Below are positions 43,194 through 52,221 of a stretch of DNA of 64,000 nucleotides, piece after piece. Both the position numbers and the translations under genes were made by a program. Under the pieces are notes generated by a model that saw only the letters and a program-made list of their open reading frames with translations, searched no databases and was not told the origin of the DNA. Location of the stretch: positions 82,304-146,303 of the forward strand of contig JACZTG010000004.1 in the NCBI GenBank assembly GCA_022573815.1, given 5' to 3'. Each line of letters opens with the position of its first letter. Positions within the stretch are counted from its first letter, which is position 1. This stretch comes from Candidatus Neomarinimicrobiota bacterium (GTDB lineage Bacteria > Fidelibacterota > SORT01).

Positions 43194-45221
43194 TCATATT
43201 TTAGTCCATTCAACTAACTTTAATTTTTCAAGATCTTCGATAATCCGCTCTGTGTTATCAATATCATATGGACCGTATAATGCGCTTACAATCTTATGAA
43301 TTTGCGCTATTGTCCGCGCTCCATCCATAAAATTAACAATTTCATATCGGATTAAGTCAAAATCAGTTAACGAGTTATCGCTGTACCATTCATAATCAGC
43401 GCCTAATTGAGTCGAAAACCAAATGTCTGCGTAAGAATCCGAAACCGGTCCGATAAAATTTCTTTTCGGAATGCGCGCCGACGAACCTGATTTTCCTGGA
43501 ATCGTTGGAGGTAAAGATAATCCAAGTCGACTCAACATCAGATTTTTCTCCGATTTGCCAAGTTCTTCCAAAGCGACGCTATACATTTCTCCGACTGCAC
43601 TCCAGCCGCTATTCAATAACTGAATTGATTTCAATGCTTCTTTATCAATATCTGTTTGAAGGTCAATTTTATCCAGCAGATGCTGCTGATAGTATTCATC
43701 TATATTTTGCGCCGACAGATAGGAACCGCTCAAACCGAGATCAATAATTCGTTCTCTTGAACGAGCGAATGTAAGTAATGCAAGGTTATCAGCTTCCTTT
43801 TTACCAATAGATGTAAGCCATAAAGCAGTGTATGCACCAATTGTCATACATCTCTTAAGTGACGTAGGATCAACCTTATCCGGTGAATCTTCATTGGTAT
43901 GATGGAATGGATCAGCCCAATATCCGATGGCTACTGTAGGAATACCGATGGAAGGGTCATTCATCATATCGTGGTCACTTCCCTGCATATACGGTTTAAT
44001 GACATAACTAAAGATATTATTTGTTCCACCGGGGTCAACTATGTTCTTATTATCAACTGCTTTCAGGATTTCTTTAATCAGATCATTTAAGTAAGTTGGA
44101 GCGGATGCCGAAGTGGTGATAACATCCAATTTCGAATTTGTCAAATCGGTGTCTTCACCTACCATATCAAGGTTAATCCCGGCAAACGCACCCTTTAATT
44201 CTTTAATGTCTTTTGAAAGGTAAGCCATAGTCCCGAAATGTTCCGGAACCCATAAAAAGCGGATAGAACGAATTGGCTGCTCTACTCGTCCCGATTCTAT
44301 AAGGTCATGAATAGCCCTGGCTATTTCTATTAATGCGGCGGAACCACTTGCGTTGTCGTTTGCTCCCGGTTTATAATGATCAAGATGCGCAATTAGCACA
44401 AATTGACCGGAATTCTTAACACTTCCGGGTATTAAAGCGGTGACAACAGCTAATTTACCTGAAATTAGCTTTGCATTTACATCCGCTTGCACGAATACTT
44501 TATCACCCGACTGTAAGATATCCAGTATTTTCTCTGAAGTTACTCTCGAAATCTGAAATCCGAACCCCGTTTTCTTCCTTTCGTCCCATGTGGGCCAAAG
44601 TCCATTATATCTGACTGCATCCCGCAGAAACGGCCTGTCATCATCCGCAGGACGTATTACTACTCCCCTTGCGCCTCTCTTGAGAACAGCCTCCCGATGC
44701 ACTTTTCCTGCATATCCGTAAGCCAGAACCATCTTATCCTTGACGTCAACATTTTCGAAATCGTCAGATTCGGTGCCTTTTCCCACATCAACTAACTCCC
44801 CTGTCCATTTCCCACCGTTGGAAAGAGTTGTCAAACTCGTAGGAATTTTTAAATAATCAGCCAAATCAATCTTTGCGGGTTTAATCATTTTAAGCGTTCC
44901 GCTCTTGATTTCCCATGAAAGCGGTGATGTATACGCGTTATATCTCGTCTTTCCATCTGACCTGTACTTATGCAGTTTTATGTTTCTTATGCCAATTGCT
45001 TTAAGTTCTCCTTTAACATAATTCGCAGCATCCATAAATCCTTTTGTCGCCTGCACGCGATGATTAGAAGATATTTGCACTACATGTTCTTTTGCGCGTG
45101 TGCCTGAAACTTCATTTGCTATTAATTCAAGGAGAGATTCATCGATTATACTACCATTTTGGAACGGAAAAATTGTTCTCGGAATAAGCAGTAATAAAAT
45201 CAAACCTAATTTTATTTTCAT
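43194..45221 (-). CDS. secreted M28-family metallopeptidase with PA domain and PqqD-like C-terminus
   Basis: The 675-residue protein has a signal peptide (hydrophobic residues 4-20), a protease-associated region with GARGVVIRPADDDRPF, and an M28 catalytic domain. Zinc ligands are visible in LIAHLDHYKPGANDNASGSA near 275, VPEHFGTMAYL, GINLDMVGED and DPFHHTNEDSPD. M28 enzymes are co-catalytic zinc aminopeptidases or carboxypeptidases. The last 45 residues (NFMDGARTIAQIHKIV, then YGPYDIDNTERIIEDLEKL) look like a PqqD-type or winged-helix module. It is divergent from the redoxin operon, and an Fnr-like palindrome lies 13 bp before its ATG. Confidence 0.85.
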   Translation of the reverse strand: MKIKLGLILLLLIPRTIFPFQNGSIIDESLLELIANEVSGTRAKEHVVQISSNHRVQATKGFMDAANYVKGELKAIGIRNIKLHKYRSDGKTRYNAYTSPLSWEIKSGTLKMIKPAKIDLADYLKIPTSLTTLSNGGKWTGELVDVGKGTESDDFENVDVKDKMVLAYGYAGKVHREAVLKRGARGVVIRPADDDRPFLRDAVRYNGLWPTWDERKKTGFGFQISRVTSEKILDILQSGDKVFVQADVNAKLISGKLAVVTALIPGSVKNSGQFVLIAHLDHYKPGANDNASGSAALIEIARAIHDLIESGRVEQPIRSIRFLWVPEHFGTMAYLSKDIKELKGAFAGINLDMVGEDTDLTNSKLDVITTSASAPTYLNDLIKEILKAVDNKNIVDPGGTNNIFSYVIKPYMQGSDHDMMNDPSIGIPTVAIGYWADPFHHTNEDSPDKVDPTSLKRCMTIGAYTALWLTSIGKKEADNLALLTFARSRERIIDLGLSGSYLSAQNIDEYYQQHLLDKIDLQTDIDKEALKSIQLLNSGWSAVGEMYSVALEELGKSEKNLMLSRLGLSLPPTIPGKSGSSARIPKRNFIGPVSDSYADIWFSTQLGADYEWYSDNSLTDFDLIRYEIVNFMDGARTIAQIHKIVSALYGPYDIDNTERIIEDLEKLKLVEWTKI

Positions 45222-45233
45222 TAGTTCCCTTCC

Positions 45234-45253
45234 GTAATTGAAACGTCAATTAC
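45234..45253. promoter_or_regulatory. Fnr/Crp-like palindromic operator candidate
   Basis: GTAATTGA-AACG-TCAATTAC is a perfect 8+8 bp inverted repeat with a 4-base centre. The TTGA-N4-TCAA core matches the half-site spacing of Fnr-type regulators. It lies between two divergent genes, 13 bp before the M28 start and about 56 bp before the inferred start of redoxin transcription. Confidence 0.55.
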
Positions 45254-45265
45254 ATTCTTATACAT

Positions 45266-45293
45266 TTGCATATTATAACTTTTCCACTATAAT
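45266..45293 (+). promoter_or_regulatory. promoter of the redoxin-TlpA-barrel operon
   Basis: TTGCAT at 45266-45271 and a perfect TATAAT at 45288-45293 are spaced by 16 bases. Transcription should begin near 45300, which argues that the first usable ATG is the one at 45324. Confidence 0.65.
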
Positions 45294-45323
45294 ATATATA
45301 TGACTATAATAATAACGAATGCA

Positions 45324-46127
45324 ATGAAAAACAGATTACTCAGAATCTTATTAGTTGGCATTTTATCGGGTTTATCAGCAGCTTCCGCTTTCACTCAGGT
45401 CAAAATCGGAGAGTTAGCTCCTGATTTCAGTTACGTTGACACTAACGGAGAAACTCATTCTTTATCTGATTATCGGGGAAAGGTTGTTTTTCTCGCCCTT
45501 ATCGGATATGGCTGTCCATTCTGCCGTGCGGAGGCTCCTTCCACGGAAACGGATATTTGGCAATATTATCAATCCGAATCATTTCAATCTATTGCGTTAG
45601 AAACATGGAACGGTTCTCTCAGCCAGGCGATAACTTATGTTAATATTACTGGTATCACTTATCCTCTTCTTATCGGGGCAGGAAACACACTGAATTTATT
45701 TAGGATGACTTATGACAACTATCTTGTTATAGATCATCAGGGCATATTAAGGTATTCAAGCGCCGAAAATGGCGGTTTAGGTGAAAGGTACAGACTAAAT
45801 GATATTAAGGATGCAATTGAGACCTATTTAGCAAAAACCGGATTGAACAGCGCAAAAATTCCTTTAGATTTTAATATCTCCCAAAACTACCCGAACCCAT
45901 TTAACTCTGTTACTACAATCAAGTACACTCTTTTAAAGAGCAGCCATGTAAGATTGGAAATTTATGATATGCGCGGCAGACTGATAAAAACATTGGTAAA
46001 TAAAGTTCAGGCGCCTTCCGATTATTCGGTAGATTGGAATGCAGCCGGATTATCTACCGGCGTGTATTTCTATCGGTTAAGAGCTGATGACTTTGATGTT
46101 ACCCGCAAAATGTTACTGATAAAATGA
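45324..46127 (+). CDS. redoxin/peroxiredoxin-like protein with T9SS sorting domain
   Basis: I choose the ATG at 45324 because the promoter predicts transcription from about 45300, where a more upstream ATG lies. The 267-residue product has a signal peptide, then a thioredoxin-fold domain (about 30-180) with the active-site motif GYGCPFC (cysteines 64 and 67). The C-terminal 80 residues are a type A T9SS tag: NYPNPFNSVTTIKYTL, then STGVYFYRLRADDF and TRKMLLIK. It is therefore predicted to sit on the cell surface or be released. It overlaps the next gene by four bases (ATGA). A surface thiol oxidoreductase is inferred; substrate unknown. Confidence 0.85.
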   Translation: MKNRLLRILLVGILSGLSAASAFTQVKIGELAPDFSYVDTNGETHSLSDYRGKVVFLALIGYGCPFCRAEAPSTETDIWQYYQSESFQSIALETWNGSLSQAITYVNITGITYPLLIGAGNTLNLFRMTYDNYLVIDHQGILRYSSAENGGLGERYRLNDIKDAIETYLAKTGLNSAKIPLDFNISQNYPNPFNSVTTIKYTLLKSSHVRLEIYDMRGRLIKTLVNKVQAPSDYSVDWNAAGLSTGVYFYRLRADDFDVTRKMLLIK

Positions 46128-46627
46128 AACTTTACCTTTCTCTAATTGCAATTCTGCTGTTAAGCACTTTTACGCCGGTATTTTCTCAGGATAAAGCTCC
46201 TAAATTCTCTCTCCCCGATCAATACGGTGACATTGTCAGCCTCGACTCATATCTCGCGAAGGGTCCGGTTCTACTCGATTTTTGGGCCACCTGGTGCAAA
46301 CCATGTAAAGAATATTTTCCCCATCTTGAGGCGCTTCATCTCGAGTTTGAAATGAAAGGTCTCACGATATTGGGAATCAGCGAGGACGGCCCTCGCAATA
46401 AAAGGAAGATACGTTCCTTTCTTCGTTCCCATCGAGCCACATTTCCAATTCTTTTGGATGAAACAGCGGAAGTAATGTCTGATTATGGTGTCTTCAGTTT
46501 GCCGACGTGGTTCCTTATCGGTATGGATGGAAATATTGTTAAAAGACACAGAGGCTATACAATCGGTGATGAAACAGTCTTAAGAAATGCAATCATTTCG
46601 ATACTTTCGGAAGACGATGAAGGTTAA
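46124..46627 (+). CDS. TlpA-like thioredoxin-fold thiol-disulfide oxidoreductase
   Basis: The 167-residue protein has a signal peptide (cleavage near FSQ, residue 22) and a TlpA/ResA-type thioredoxin domain with LLDFWATWCKPCKEYFPHLE, active-site cysteines at 58 and 61. It lacks a T9SS tag, so it should remain in the periplasm. It starts inside the end of the T9SS-tagged redoxin gene. Its own end contains the ATG of the following barrel gene. The pair suggests electron or disulfide relay across the envelope, by inference only. Confidence 0.92.
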   Translation: MKLYLSLIAILLLSTFTPVFSQDKAPKFSLPDQYGDIVSLDSYLAKGPVLLDFWATWCKPCKEYFPHLEALHLEFEMKGLTILGISEDGPRNKRKIRSFLRSHRATFPILLDETAEVMSDYGVFSLPTWFLIGMDGNIVKRHRGYTIGDETVLRNAIISILSEDDEG

Positions 46628-48216
46628 TCGTCTTTAAACTCTCTTTCACTATTTCACAAATTCAATTCTGCATATTATTTTCAATCTTAATAGTATCCCA
46701 ACCTCTTAACGCTCAGGTAAATGTTATTAATTTTTTAGAAACCCAAGTCGGTAATTCAACAAATGGGGAGGATGACAGAGCAGGAATTTATGACCAACTA
46801 AACATCCGCTATACAAGCGGGCAATTTTATTCTGGAATTAAATTAGAAGCTTACGAATCCAACAATTCACTCGAAGGATATTCTACTCTATCTCAAAAAT
46901 ATATTGAATACCGCACCAACCAGGTTAGAGTCAGAGCGGGAAATTTTTATAATATATTCGGGAACGGCGTCTCTATGAGGTCTTTTGATTTACCGGGGGT
47001 GATTCTTGAAGACTTTAGAACTCGTTCAAGATATTCTCCTTTTCGTGATTTGGACGGTTTGATGCTTCAATTTAATAACTCCGATTACCAAATAAATTTA
47101 ATAAAAGGAACGCCGGTAGAAAGTACTATTTCACCCGGTAATATTGATCGCAGAAGTGGCTCCGTCGAAGGCGCTGAAGGAACTTTTAAGGGTATTGACG
47201 CGATAGATTTTGGTGTATCTTATATTCATATCATTCCGAAACAAGGCGATGAAAACGAATTATATTCATTTTCCGGTCGATTAAATTCTGAATGGCTGCA
47301 TTCGATTATCGCTATAGAGGACTTATATATTGATATAGAGGCTGAGTACAGCAGCAGGGACAGAGATTTATTGTCGGAAGGATTTTCGATTTCAAAAAAC
47401 GTTCCACACGCATTATATATAGCATTTAGTTTGGATTACGGAAATTTTAGTTTTAGCACCGAATACAAGGATTACATTGGATATAATTTAGGAATAAATG
47501 ATCCACCCTCGTTGGTAAAAGAACATACCCATCCACTGTTGAACAGGGATACGCACGTCCTTATTCCGAAAAATGAGCAAGGAATCCAATTTGAAGGGAA
47601 TTATAATTTCAGAGAAACATCAGTTCTGACCATAAACCTGAGCACGGCAAAGAACGATATTTTTATAAACGAAACAAATTATTTCGAGCGGTTTGGAGAA
47701 ATTTCACATAAAATCAATAGTGATTTAAAAGGCGCTATTTATTTTTCACATTCAAAAGATGAATTTAATGCCATCTCAGACAGAAAAACATTCGGAGCTG
47801 TATTTGATTATAATATAAACGAACGTACAGGGAGCAGCATTGAGATCGCTTTTCAAAATGCTACGAGAGATTTTGAATATTATCTTGATAAAAACGATGA
47901 CACAAGATTTTTCACACCGATTGATTTTTCAAGTATGTATTTATCTGCATCTATAGGTAGATCACAATCATTTAATATCGGAGTTATTGCCGAAAGAAGC
48001 ACTGACCCTGATGAAACTGATTTCCCATCCACTTTTGAGATCGAAACCAATCCAAGATGGTGGCCTTCTATGAATTTATCTTTTGATGCGGGGGGAAATA
48101 ATGAAATCCGAGTATTCATGGGCAATCGAAGAGGCGGAACTGCTTGCACAGCGGGAACCTGCTATGAACTATTGCCTTTTAAAGGATTAGAGATTAGGCT
48201 TATCAGTCGATTCTAA
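46617..48216 (+). CDS. outer-membrane beta-barrel protein (DUF6029-like); reading frame needs a +1 shift near 46633
   Basis: From 46975 onward the frame is open with an ATG, but the same frame is open back to 46622 and encodes a good signal peptide (FCILFSILIVSQPLNAQ) and barrel strands (VNVINFLETQVG, VRAGNFYNIFGNG). It contains no ATG, GTG or TTG in those 118 codons. An ATG at 46617, overlapping the tlpA end, starts MKVNRL and then hits TAA; skipping one base at CTT-TAA (46632-46637) joins it to the signal peptide, giving about 532 residues. The C-terminus ends in ..LISRF with terminal Phe, typical of barrels, and the RRGGTACTAGTCYELLPFKG motif recalls DUF6029 proteins. The alternatives are an assembly indel, a pseudogene, or a non-AUG start. 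Confidence 0.7.
46632..46638 (+). other. candidate +1 frameshift site (CTT TAA A)
   Basis: CTT followed by the stop TAA and then A resembles the CTT-TGA shift site of prfB. Slipping by one base reads TTT-AAA-CTC and enters the long barrel frame. An AAGG lies 8 bases upstream, further than the 3 bases seen in prfB. A sequencing or assembly insertion would look identical. Confidence 0.4.
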
Positions 48217-48260
48217 TGGTAACTGAATCGGTTAGAAAATATTGCAATATGAGGAATAAT

Positions 48261-49043
48261 CTAATTGTTACTACTTGACTTGAACTGATTAATTTCATCT
48301 CTCAAATCAGCTGCAGATTCGTATTCTTCCATTTTAATCGCTTTGTCGAGTTTTTTCTCAAGTTCTTTAAGTTCAGACGGTGTCAACTCAGATGATATAT
48401 CATTTTTCCAATCCTCAAGAAACCGTAATTCTCTGAATCCGTAATGTGTATCTCCCAAGTTCAGTTCTTCGCGCGCCTTATTTATCAGTTCTATTCCTAT
48501 TTTAACTTTTTTTAAAGCAAGGTCAAAATTATTATTACCCATCGCCATTCGTCCTTTAGAAATAGTGTTAATCATTAAAATATAAGGACGATACTGTTCA
48601 TAACTCATCATATCAGATTTATCTTCTGCAAATTCTCTTAATAAGTCAAGGATACCAATATTATGCTCAGTATCAGCGATAACACCGGGGTAATCTTCAA
48701 GTTCGAGCAGGCTGATATATCGGTGGTAATATTGGATTGCCTCAACGCGAAGTTGGTCACAGTCTTCTTGATTAAGTGAAAAATGTTTAACGCTAAAATC
48801 ATCTTTTCCGGAATTTTCTAATTTTTGCAAATAATAATCAAGTAACGATTCTTTATCATAAGGCTTAGTGCCATCCGGGCGTCCCTCCATTTCAAGTTGA
48901 AGAATTCCAAGATCAAGACGGATTTGAATTTTCTGCTTACCGTCCTTTCCCTCAATCAGTCGTACCGTGAAATTATAAGGGTCATACTCCCACTCGTCTA
49001 ATACATTTCTTATATCCATAGGCAAATTATCAATCGGAAACAC
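48261..49043 (-). CDS. UVR-motif containing protein, unknown function
   Basis: The 260-residue soluble protein has no signal peptide. Its first half holds a strand-rich region with WEYDPYNFTVRLIEG and KQKIQIRLDLGILQLEMEGR. A helical, repeat-like middle region (about 90-215) follows. The C-terminus ELEKKLDKAIKMEEYESAAD, then LRDEI, is a UVR (UvrB/UvrC interaction) motif, also found in McsA and unrelated proteins. The start is GTG, overlapping the FmdB-like gene by 14 bases; an ATG eight codons later would abolish the overlap. I do not recognise the specific family, although similar proteins seem widespread in FCB bacteria. Confidence 0.75.
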   Translation of the reverse strand: MFPIDNLPMDIRNVLDEWEYDPYNFTVRLIEGKDGKQKIQIRLDLGILQLEMEGRPDGTKPYDKESLLDYYLQKLENSGKDDFSVKHFSLNQEDCDQLRVEAIQYYHRYISLLELEDYPGVIADTEHNIGILDLLREFAEDKSDMMSYEQYRPYILMINTISKGRMAMGNNNFDLALKKVKIGIELINKAREELNLGDTHYGFRELRFLEDWKNDISSELTPSELKELEKKLDKAIKMEEYESAADLRDEINQFKSSSNN

Positions 49044-49245
49044 AAGCGCAGCCGGAACCGCATCCTGAGAATTTTGACTCCGCTCCTCCAGCTGAATCCA
49101 CAGCTGCGAAAACGGACATCATTCGTTTGGTATCATAAGAACCGCACTTCGGACAAACCGGTTTTTCATTTTGTCCCGAGTAACTTTTATACAGAATGTC
49201 GAATATCTTGGAACAATTCCGGCAGGTGTATTCATAAGTCGGCAT
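49030..49245 (-). CDS. FmdB-family zinc ribbon protein
   Basis: The 71-residue protein has the FmdB/CxxC putative regulatory pattern: MPTYEYTCRNCSKIFDI at the start with C8 and C11, then CPKCGS with C32 and C35, making one zinc ribbon. The Gly/Ser/Cys-rich tail (SGCGSGCAC) is common in this family. Function is unproven; members are called regulatory proteins on old evidence. An AAAGGAAA precedes the ATG. It overlaps the UVR gene by 14 bases. Confidence 0.9.
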   Translation of the reverse strand: MPTYEYTCRNCSKIFDILYKSYSGQNEKPVCPKCGSYDTKRMMSVFAAVDSAGGAESKFSGCGSGCACVSD

Positions 49246-49314
49246 TGTAGGTTTCCTTTAACTTTTGAATTACATTAGAAAATATAAACCGTTCGATAGA
49301 ATTGTCAATATATA

Positions 49315-49905
49315 TTACCATTCCAGCTTCCATTTTCCGCCAAATAGATTATATGAAAGACCTCCATAATAAAAGAGACTATGCAGTTGCGTTGATTTTC
49401 GATATTTGTATACTGCTCCGACGCGGAGCTCAAATCTCATAAAAGTTAAGCCGGCGCCGAAGTCGTAAAGAGACCGCGATGGACTTTCAGGCAGCTTTTT
49501 TCTTGGAACAGATAAAAGACTACCACCTGCATAAAAAAATGTCATTAGGCGAGTTCGTATTCCTCTCGGACCATCAGGTCCGAATTCATCAGGTTCAACT
49601 ATCGCTAACGGTGAATAATAAAAATACGGATTAAAGAGCGAGACAAAGGTTTCTGAATCTTTCATAAACATCACCTGAGCGAACTCGACTCCTACTCCCA
49701 TCATCAAACTTTTTTTAATTGAAACAGCTCTGAACAGATATATATCAGCTCCGTTTGGCGCTCGTATATCTACTCCTATCGGATTAATGAAAGTAATTGA
49801 ATTTACATTTTCATCATACTCCTCTAAATTTCTTGGTATCAAGGCGCATGACATACTCGATAAAACAATTATGATAATTATCGTTAGAAAACTTTTATTA
49901 GTCAT
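49315..49905 (-). CDS. putative lipoprotein with barrel-like sequence
   Basis: The 196-residue protein starts MTNKSFLTIIIIIVLSSMSC, a lipoprotein signal with lipobox cysteine at 20. The rest has alternating hydrophobic strands such as KSLMMGVGVEFAQVMFM, GIRTRLMTFFYAGGSLLSV and LYDFGAGLTFMRFELRVGA, and ends in ..LFGGKWKLEW. This suggests a small beta-barrel or lipocalin-like fold at the outer membrane. No family recognised. It is 60 bp downstream of the FecR protein gene and may be co-transcribed with it. Confidence 0.65.
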   Translation of the reverse strand: MTNKSFLTIIIIIVLSSMSCALIPRNLEEYDENVNSITFINPIGVDIRAPNGADIYLFRAVSIKKSLMMGVGVEFAQVMFMKDSETFVSLFNPYFYYSPLAIVEPDEFGPDGPRGIRTRLMTFFYAGGSLLSVPRKKLPESPSRSLYDFGAGLTFMRFELRVGAVYKYRKSTQLHSLFYYGGLSYNLFGGKWKLEW

Positions 49906-49965
49906 TTATCAGCGATGAGAAGAGCGTCAAGCGCTTTATTCCAAACGAGCTGCTGCCTTCCACCC

Positions 49966-52092
49966 CTAAAACGTGAATACGGTCTCGATGGAAGTTAACC
50001 GAACTTTCTCATCATCTCCCCGTATTTTACCGTCCCCATTTTTGTCAACATAAGTCTGTTGCGAACGGATAAGCAAAGTAATGCTCGGAGCAATTTCATA
50101 CCCTATCGCATACCCGATTAAAGTACTCGGGGTCTTTTCAAAATCGAAGACATTATCAACATTCGTTTGCTGATAAAATAAAGACGCCCTGCTTATTTTA
50201 GGAATAAATACCGGATTTATTGATATATCGGCAAACAGACTCTGTAATTTTGGAAGAGAATCGTTGCTGCTTGACATACTTGAATAAAATGATGAAAACG
50301 TTAACAAACCGAGAAAATCTAAAGAAGCTCCGCCAAATACTCCGGTAAGAGGATCAACTATAGAATTTAATAGTGTATCCTCTCTTGTTATGGCTGTAAT
50401 GCTGCCATCAGCCCGTTCAATCGTAATCACCCGCTCTAAATCATATGTTCGATTAAAATAATTTCCAACAAACTGAGAATTATAGCTGCGGTATTCTGCT
50501 CGTACGAACAGAGGTCCGATTGTAGCGCGAACTCCCGGCATGGCAAAGCCTGAACCAAAATCTTTAATAGCTGCGAACTCGCTATAAAGTGTTAACCCAA
50601 GAAGATTATTGCTGACAAGAGGATATTCAAAGTCTATTCCAAATATGGATACAGCGCTTGAAGTATCTTTGAGATTAAGAGTGGTTTTCAATTCAACACC
50701 ATCAGCATCATTATTCAAGCCGGGGAAATTATCCGTAAAACCATCTCCATCCCTGTCAAAATCCAATTCATCAGCTATTCCATCCCCATCTGTATCAATG
50801 GAAAGTGAATCATTGTCCGGAAAATCATCGAAAGCGTCAGGAACACCATCACCGTCCTTATCAGACAATCCTCCGAACTGATCGCCGTCAACGACATATG
50901 TAGCGCCTATTCTTAATTTGCCGATTACGGGTAGTGACGCCCGTACGCCCAGAAGACCGGGATTACCCAATTCTCTCAGATTCGCAACCAAACCCTGTAG
51001 TCTGAACTTGCCAAATTCCTTATGACCGAATAATCCTACCCGTCTAACCTGGGGAAATTCAATCATGTTGGAATAGTTATCCATTATGAGACCTTGTCCC
51101 ATTGTAACACCCGTTAATGCTCCCGCTCTCAGGTAAGTAGGGTCTGAAGGATTATGATACCGTATGTATAATATTTTATCAATTATATCCCCGGCTTCAT
51201 CCCAGTCTTCTTCTCTTAAATTACCATCCGCATCAAAATAAAAATTTAGATCAAGTCCGATTCCGAGAGGACCAATCGGAAATTCAGGTCTCAGACTGAT
51301 TTGATTATAGACTTGTCCGTCTAACACAGAAGCTCCAACGCTGGCAGAAAATGTCATTCCTCCGGGAAGACCTCCTCCTGACCCGCCGCCATTACCCGGT
51401 TTAGGGGTAGGCGCCTGCTGAGTATCTTCTTGAATGGGCTGTGAATCTTCCGGCTGACCGCTATCTTCAGGTGTTTCTTCAGGATCCGATGGAATAGTGG
51501 ACGGATCAGTAGGGCCGATATTCATAACGCCTGTCCATTGTGAAATTACAGTCATACCTGCCGTGAGCAGCATAGATTGCCCACTTTCAATGTTCAATAT
51601 TTGAACAGAACCTTCCAAACCTATGAAAGTATCAGTTCCATCCGGATTTACAAGAAGCCAAAATTCCGTTCCTTTTATGGAAGCAACACTTACCGCAGTA
51701 ATTATCTCATATTTCCCTTCCAGCTGAGGAGTAACCTTTATTTTCATCTTGCCCTGATTTATTCTTATTTGTCGTAGTGTTTGAGTGGGAGTCTTACTTC
51801 TCTGTATAGTTAGATTCGTATTTTCTTTCATTTTCACTATACTTTTATCGTCCGTAAACAAAATTGCCAGAAAACTTGCCTGCCCTGTTCTTACCGAATC
51901 ATAATTTGAAAACCACATTCCAACTTCTACTTGTTCGTCTAAAGTGTTAACTCCGTAAGGTTTCCTGAACGCCTCTCCTCTTTTTTTCAATGCCAATGCA
52001 GATTCATCAGCATCTTGAGCATATCCATTTGATGAAAGAATTATTGTCAATATTAGAATTCGAAGAACTGTTGGAATTTTCAAAGAGTTCAT
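49966..52092 (-). CDS. FecR-domain outer-membrane protein with thrombospondin type 3 insert
   Basis: The 708-residue protein has a signal peptide, then a FecR-type domain (about 50-190) with GQASFLAILFTDDKSIVKM, QIRINQGKMKIKV and ASIKGTEFWLLVNPDG. A Pro/Glu/Gln-rich linker and Gly-rich hinge (about 195-245) lead to barrel-like strands from about 245 to the end (..IETVFTF, terminal Phe). Within this lies a calcium-type insert (about 410-460): DKDGDGVPDAFDDFPD and DTDGDGIADELDFDRDGDG, thrombospondin type 3 repeats. FecR domains normally sit in inner-membrane anti-sigma regulators, so this outer-membrane-type arrangement is unusual. A GGAG site precedes the ATG. Confidence 0.75.
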   Translation of the reverse strand: MNSLKIPTVLRILILTIILSSNGYAQDADESALALKKRGEAFRKPYGVNTLDEQVEVGMWFSNYDSVRTGQASFLAILFTDDKSIVKMKENTNLTIQRSKTPTQTLRQIRINQGKMKIKVTPQLEGKYEIITAVSVASIKGTEFWLLVNPDGTDTFIGLEGSVQILNIESGQSMLLTAGMTVISQWTGVMNIGPTDPSTIPSDPEETPEDSGQPEDSQPIQEDTQQAPTPKPGNGGGSGGGLPGGMTFSASVGASVLDGQVYNQISLRPEFPIGPLGIGLDLNFYFDADGNLREEDWDEAGDIIDKILYIRYHNPSDPTYLRAGALTGVTMGQGLIMDNYSNMIEFPQVRRVGLFGHKEFGKFRLQGLVANLRELGNPGLLGVRASLPVIGKLRIGATYVVDGDQFGGLSDKDGDGVPDAFDDFPDNDSLSIDTDGDGIADELDFDRDGDGFTDNFPGLNNDADGVELKTTLNLKDTSSAVSIFGIDFEYPLVSNNLLGLTLYSEFAAIKDFGSGFAMPGVRATIGPLFVRAEYRSYNSQFVGNYFNRTYDLERVITIERADGSITAITREDTLLNSIVDPLTGVFGGASLDFLGLLTFSSFYSSMSSSNDSLPKLQSLFADISINPVFIPKISRASLFYQQTNVDNVFDFEKTPSTLIGYAIGYEIAPSITLLIRSQQTYVDKNGDGKIRGDDEKVRLTSIETVFTF

Positions 52093-52221
52093 AATGGAGC
52101 TCCAGCTATGAATTTTTTATTTTGTTGACTTAACCTGCAAGCAGTCAGGATTTTATTTGCTGATAACATAATGGAAGGTTAGCGGAAAGGCAAGCATAGA
52201 GTTAATAATTTAGATTACAAA

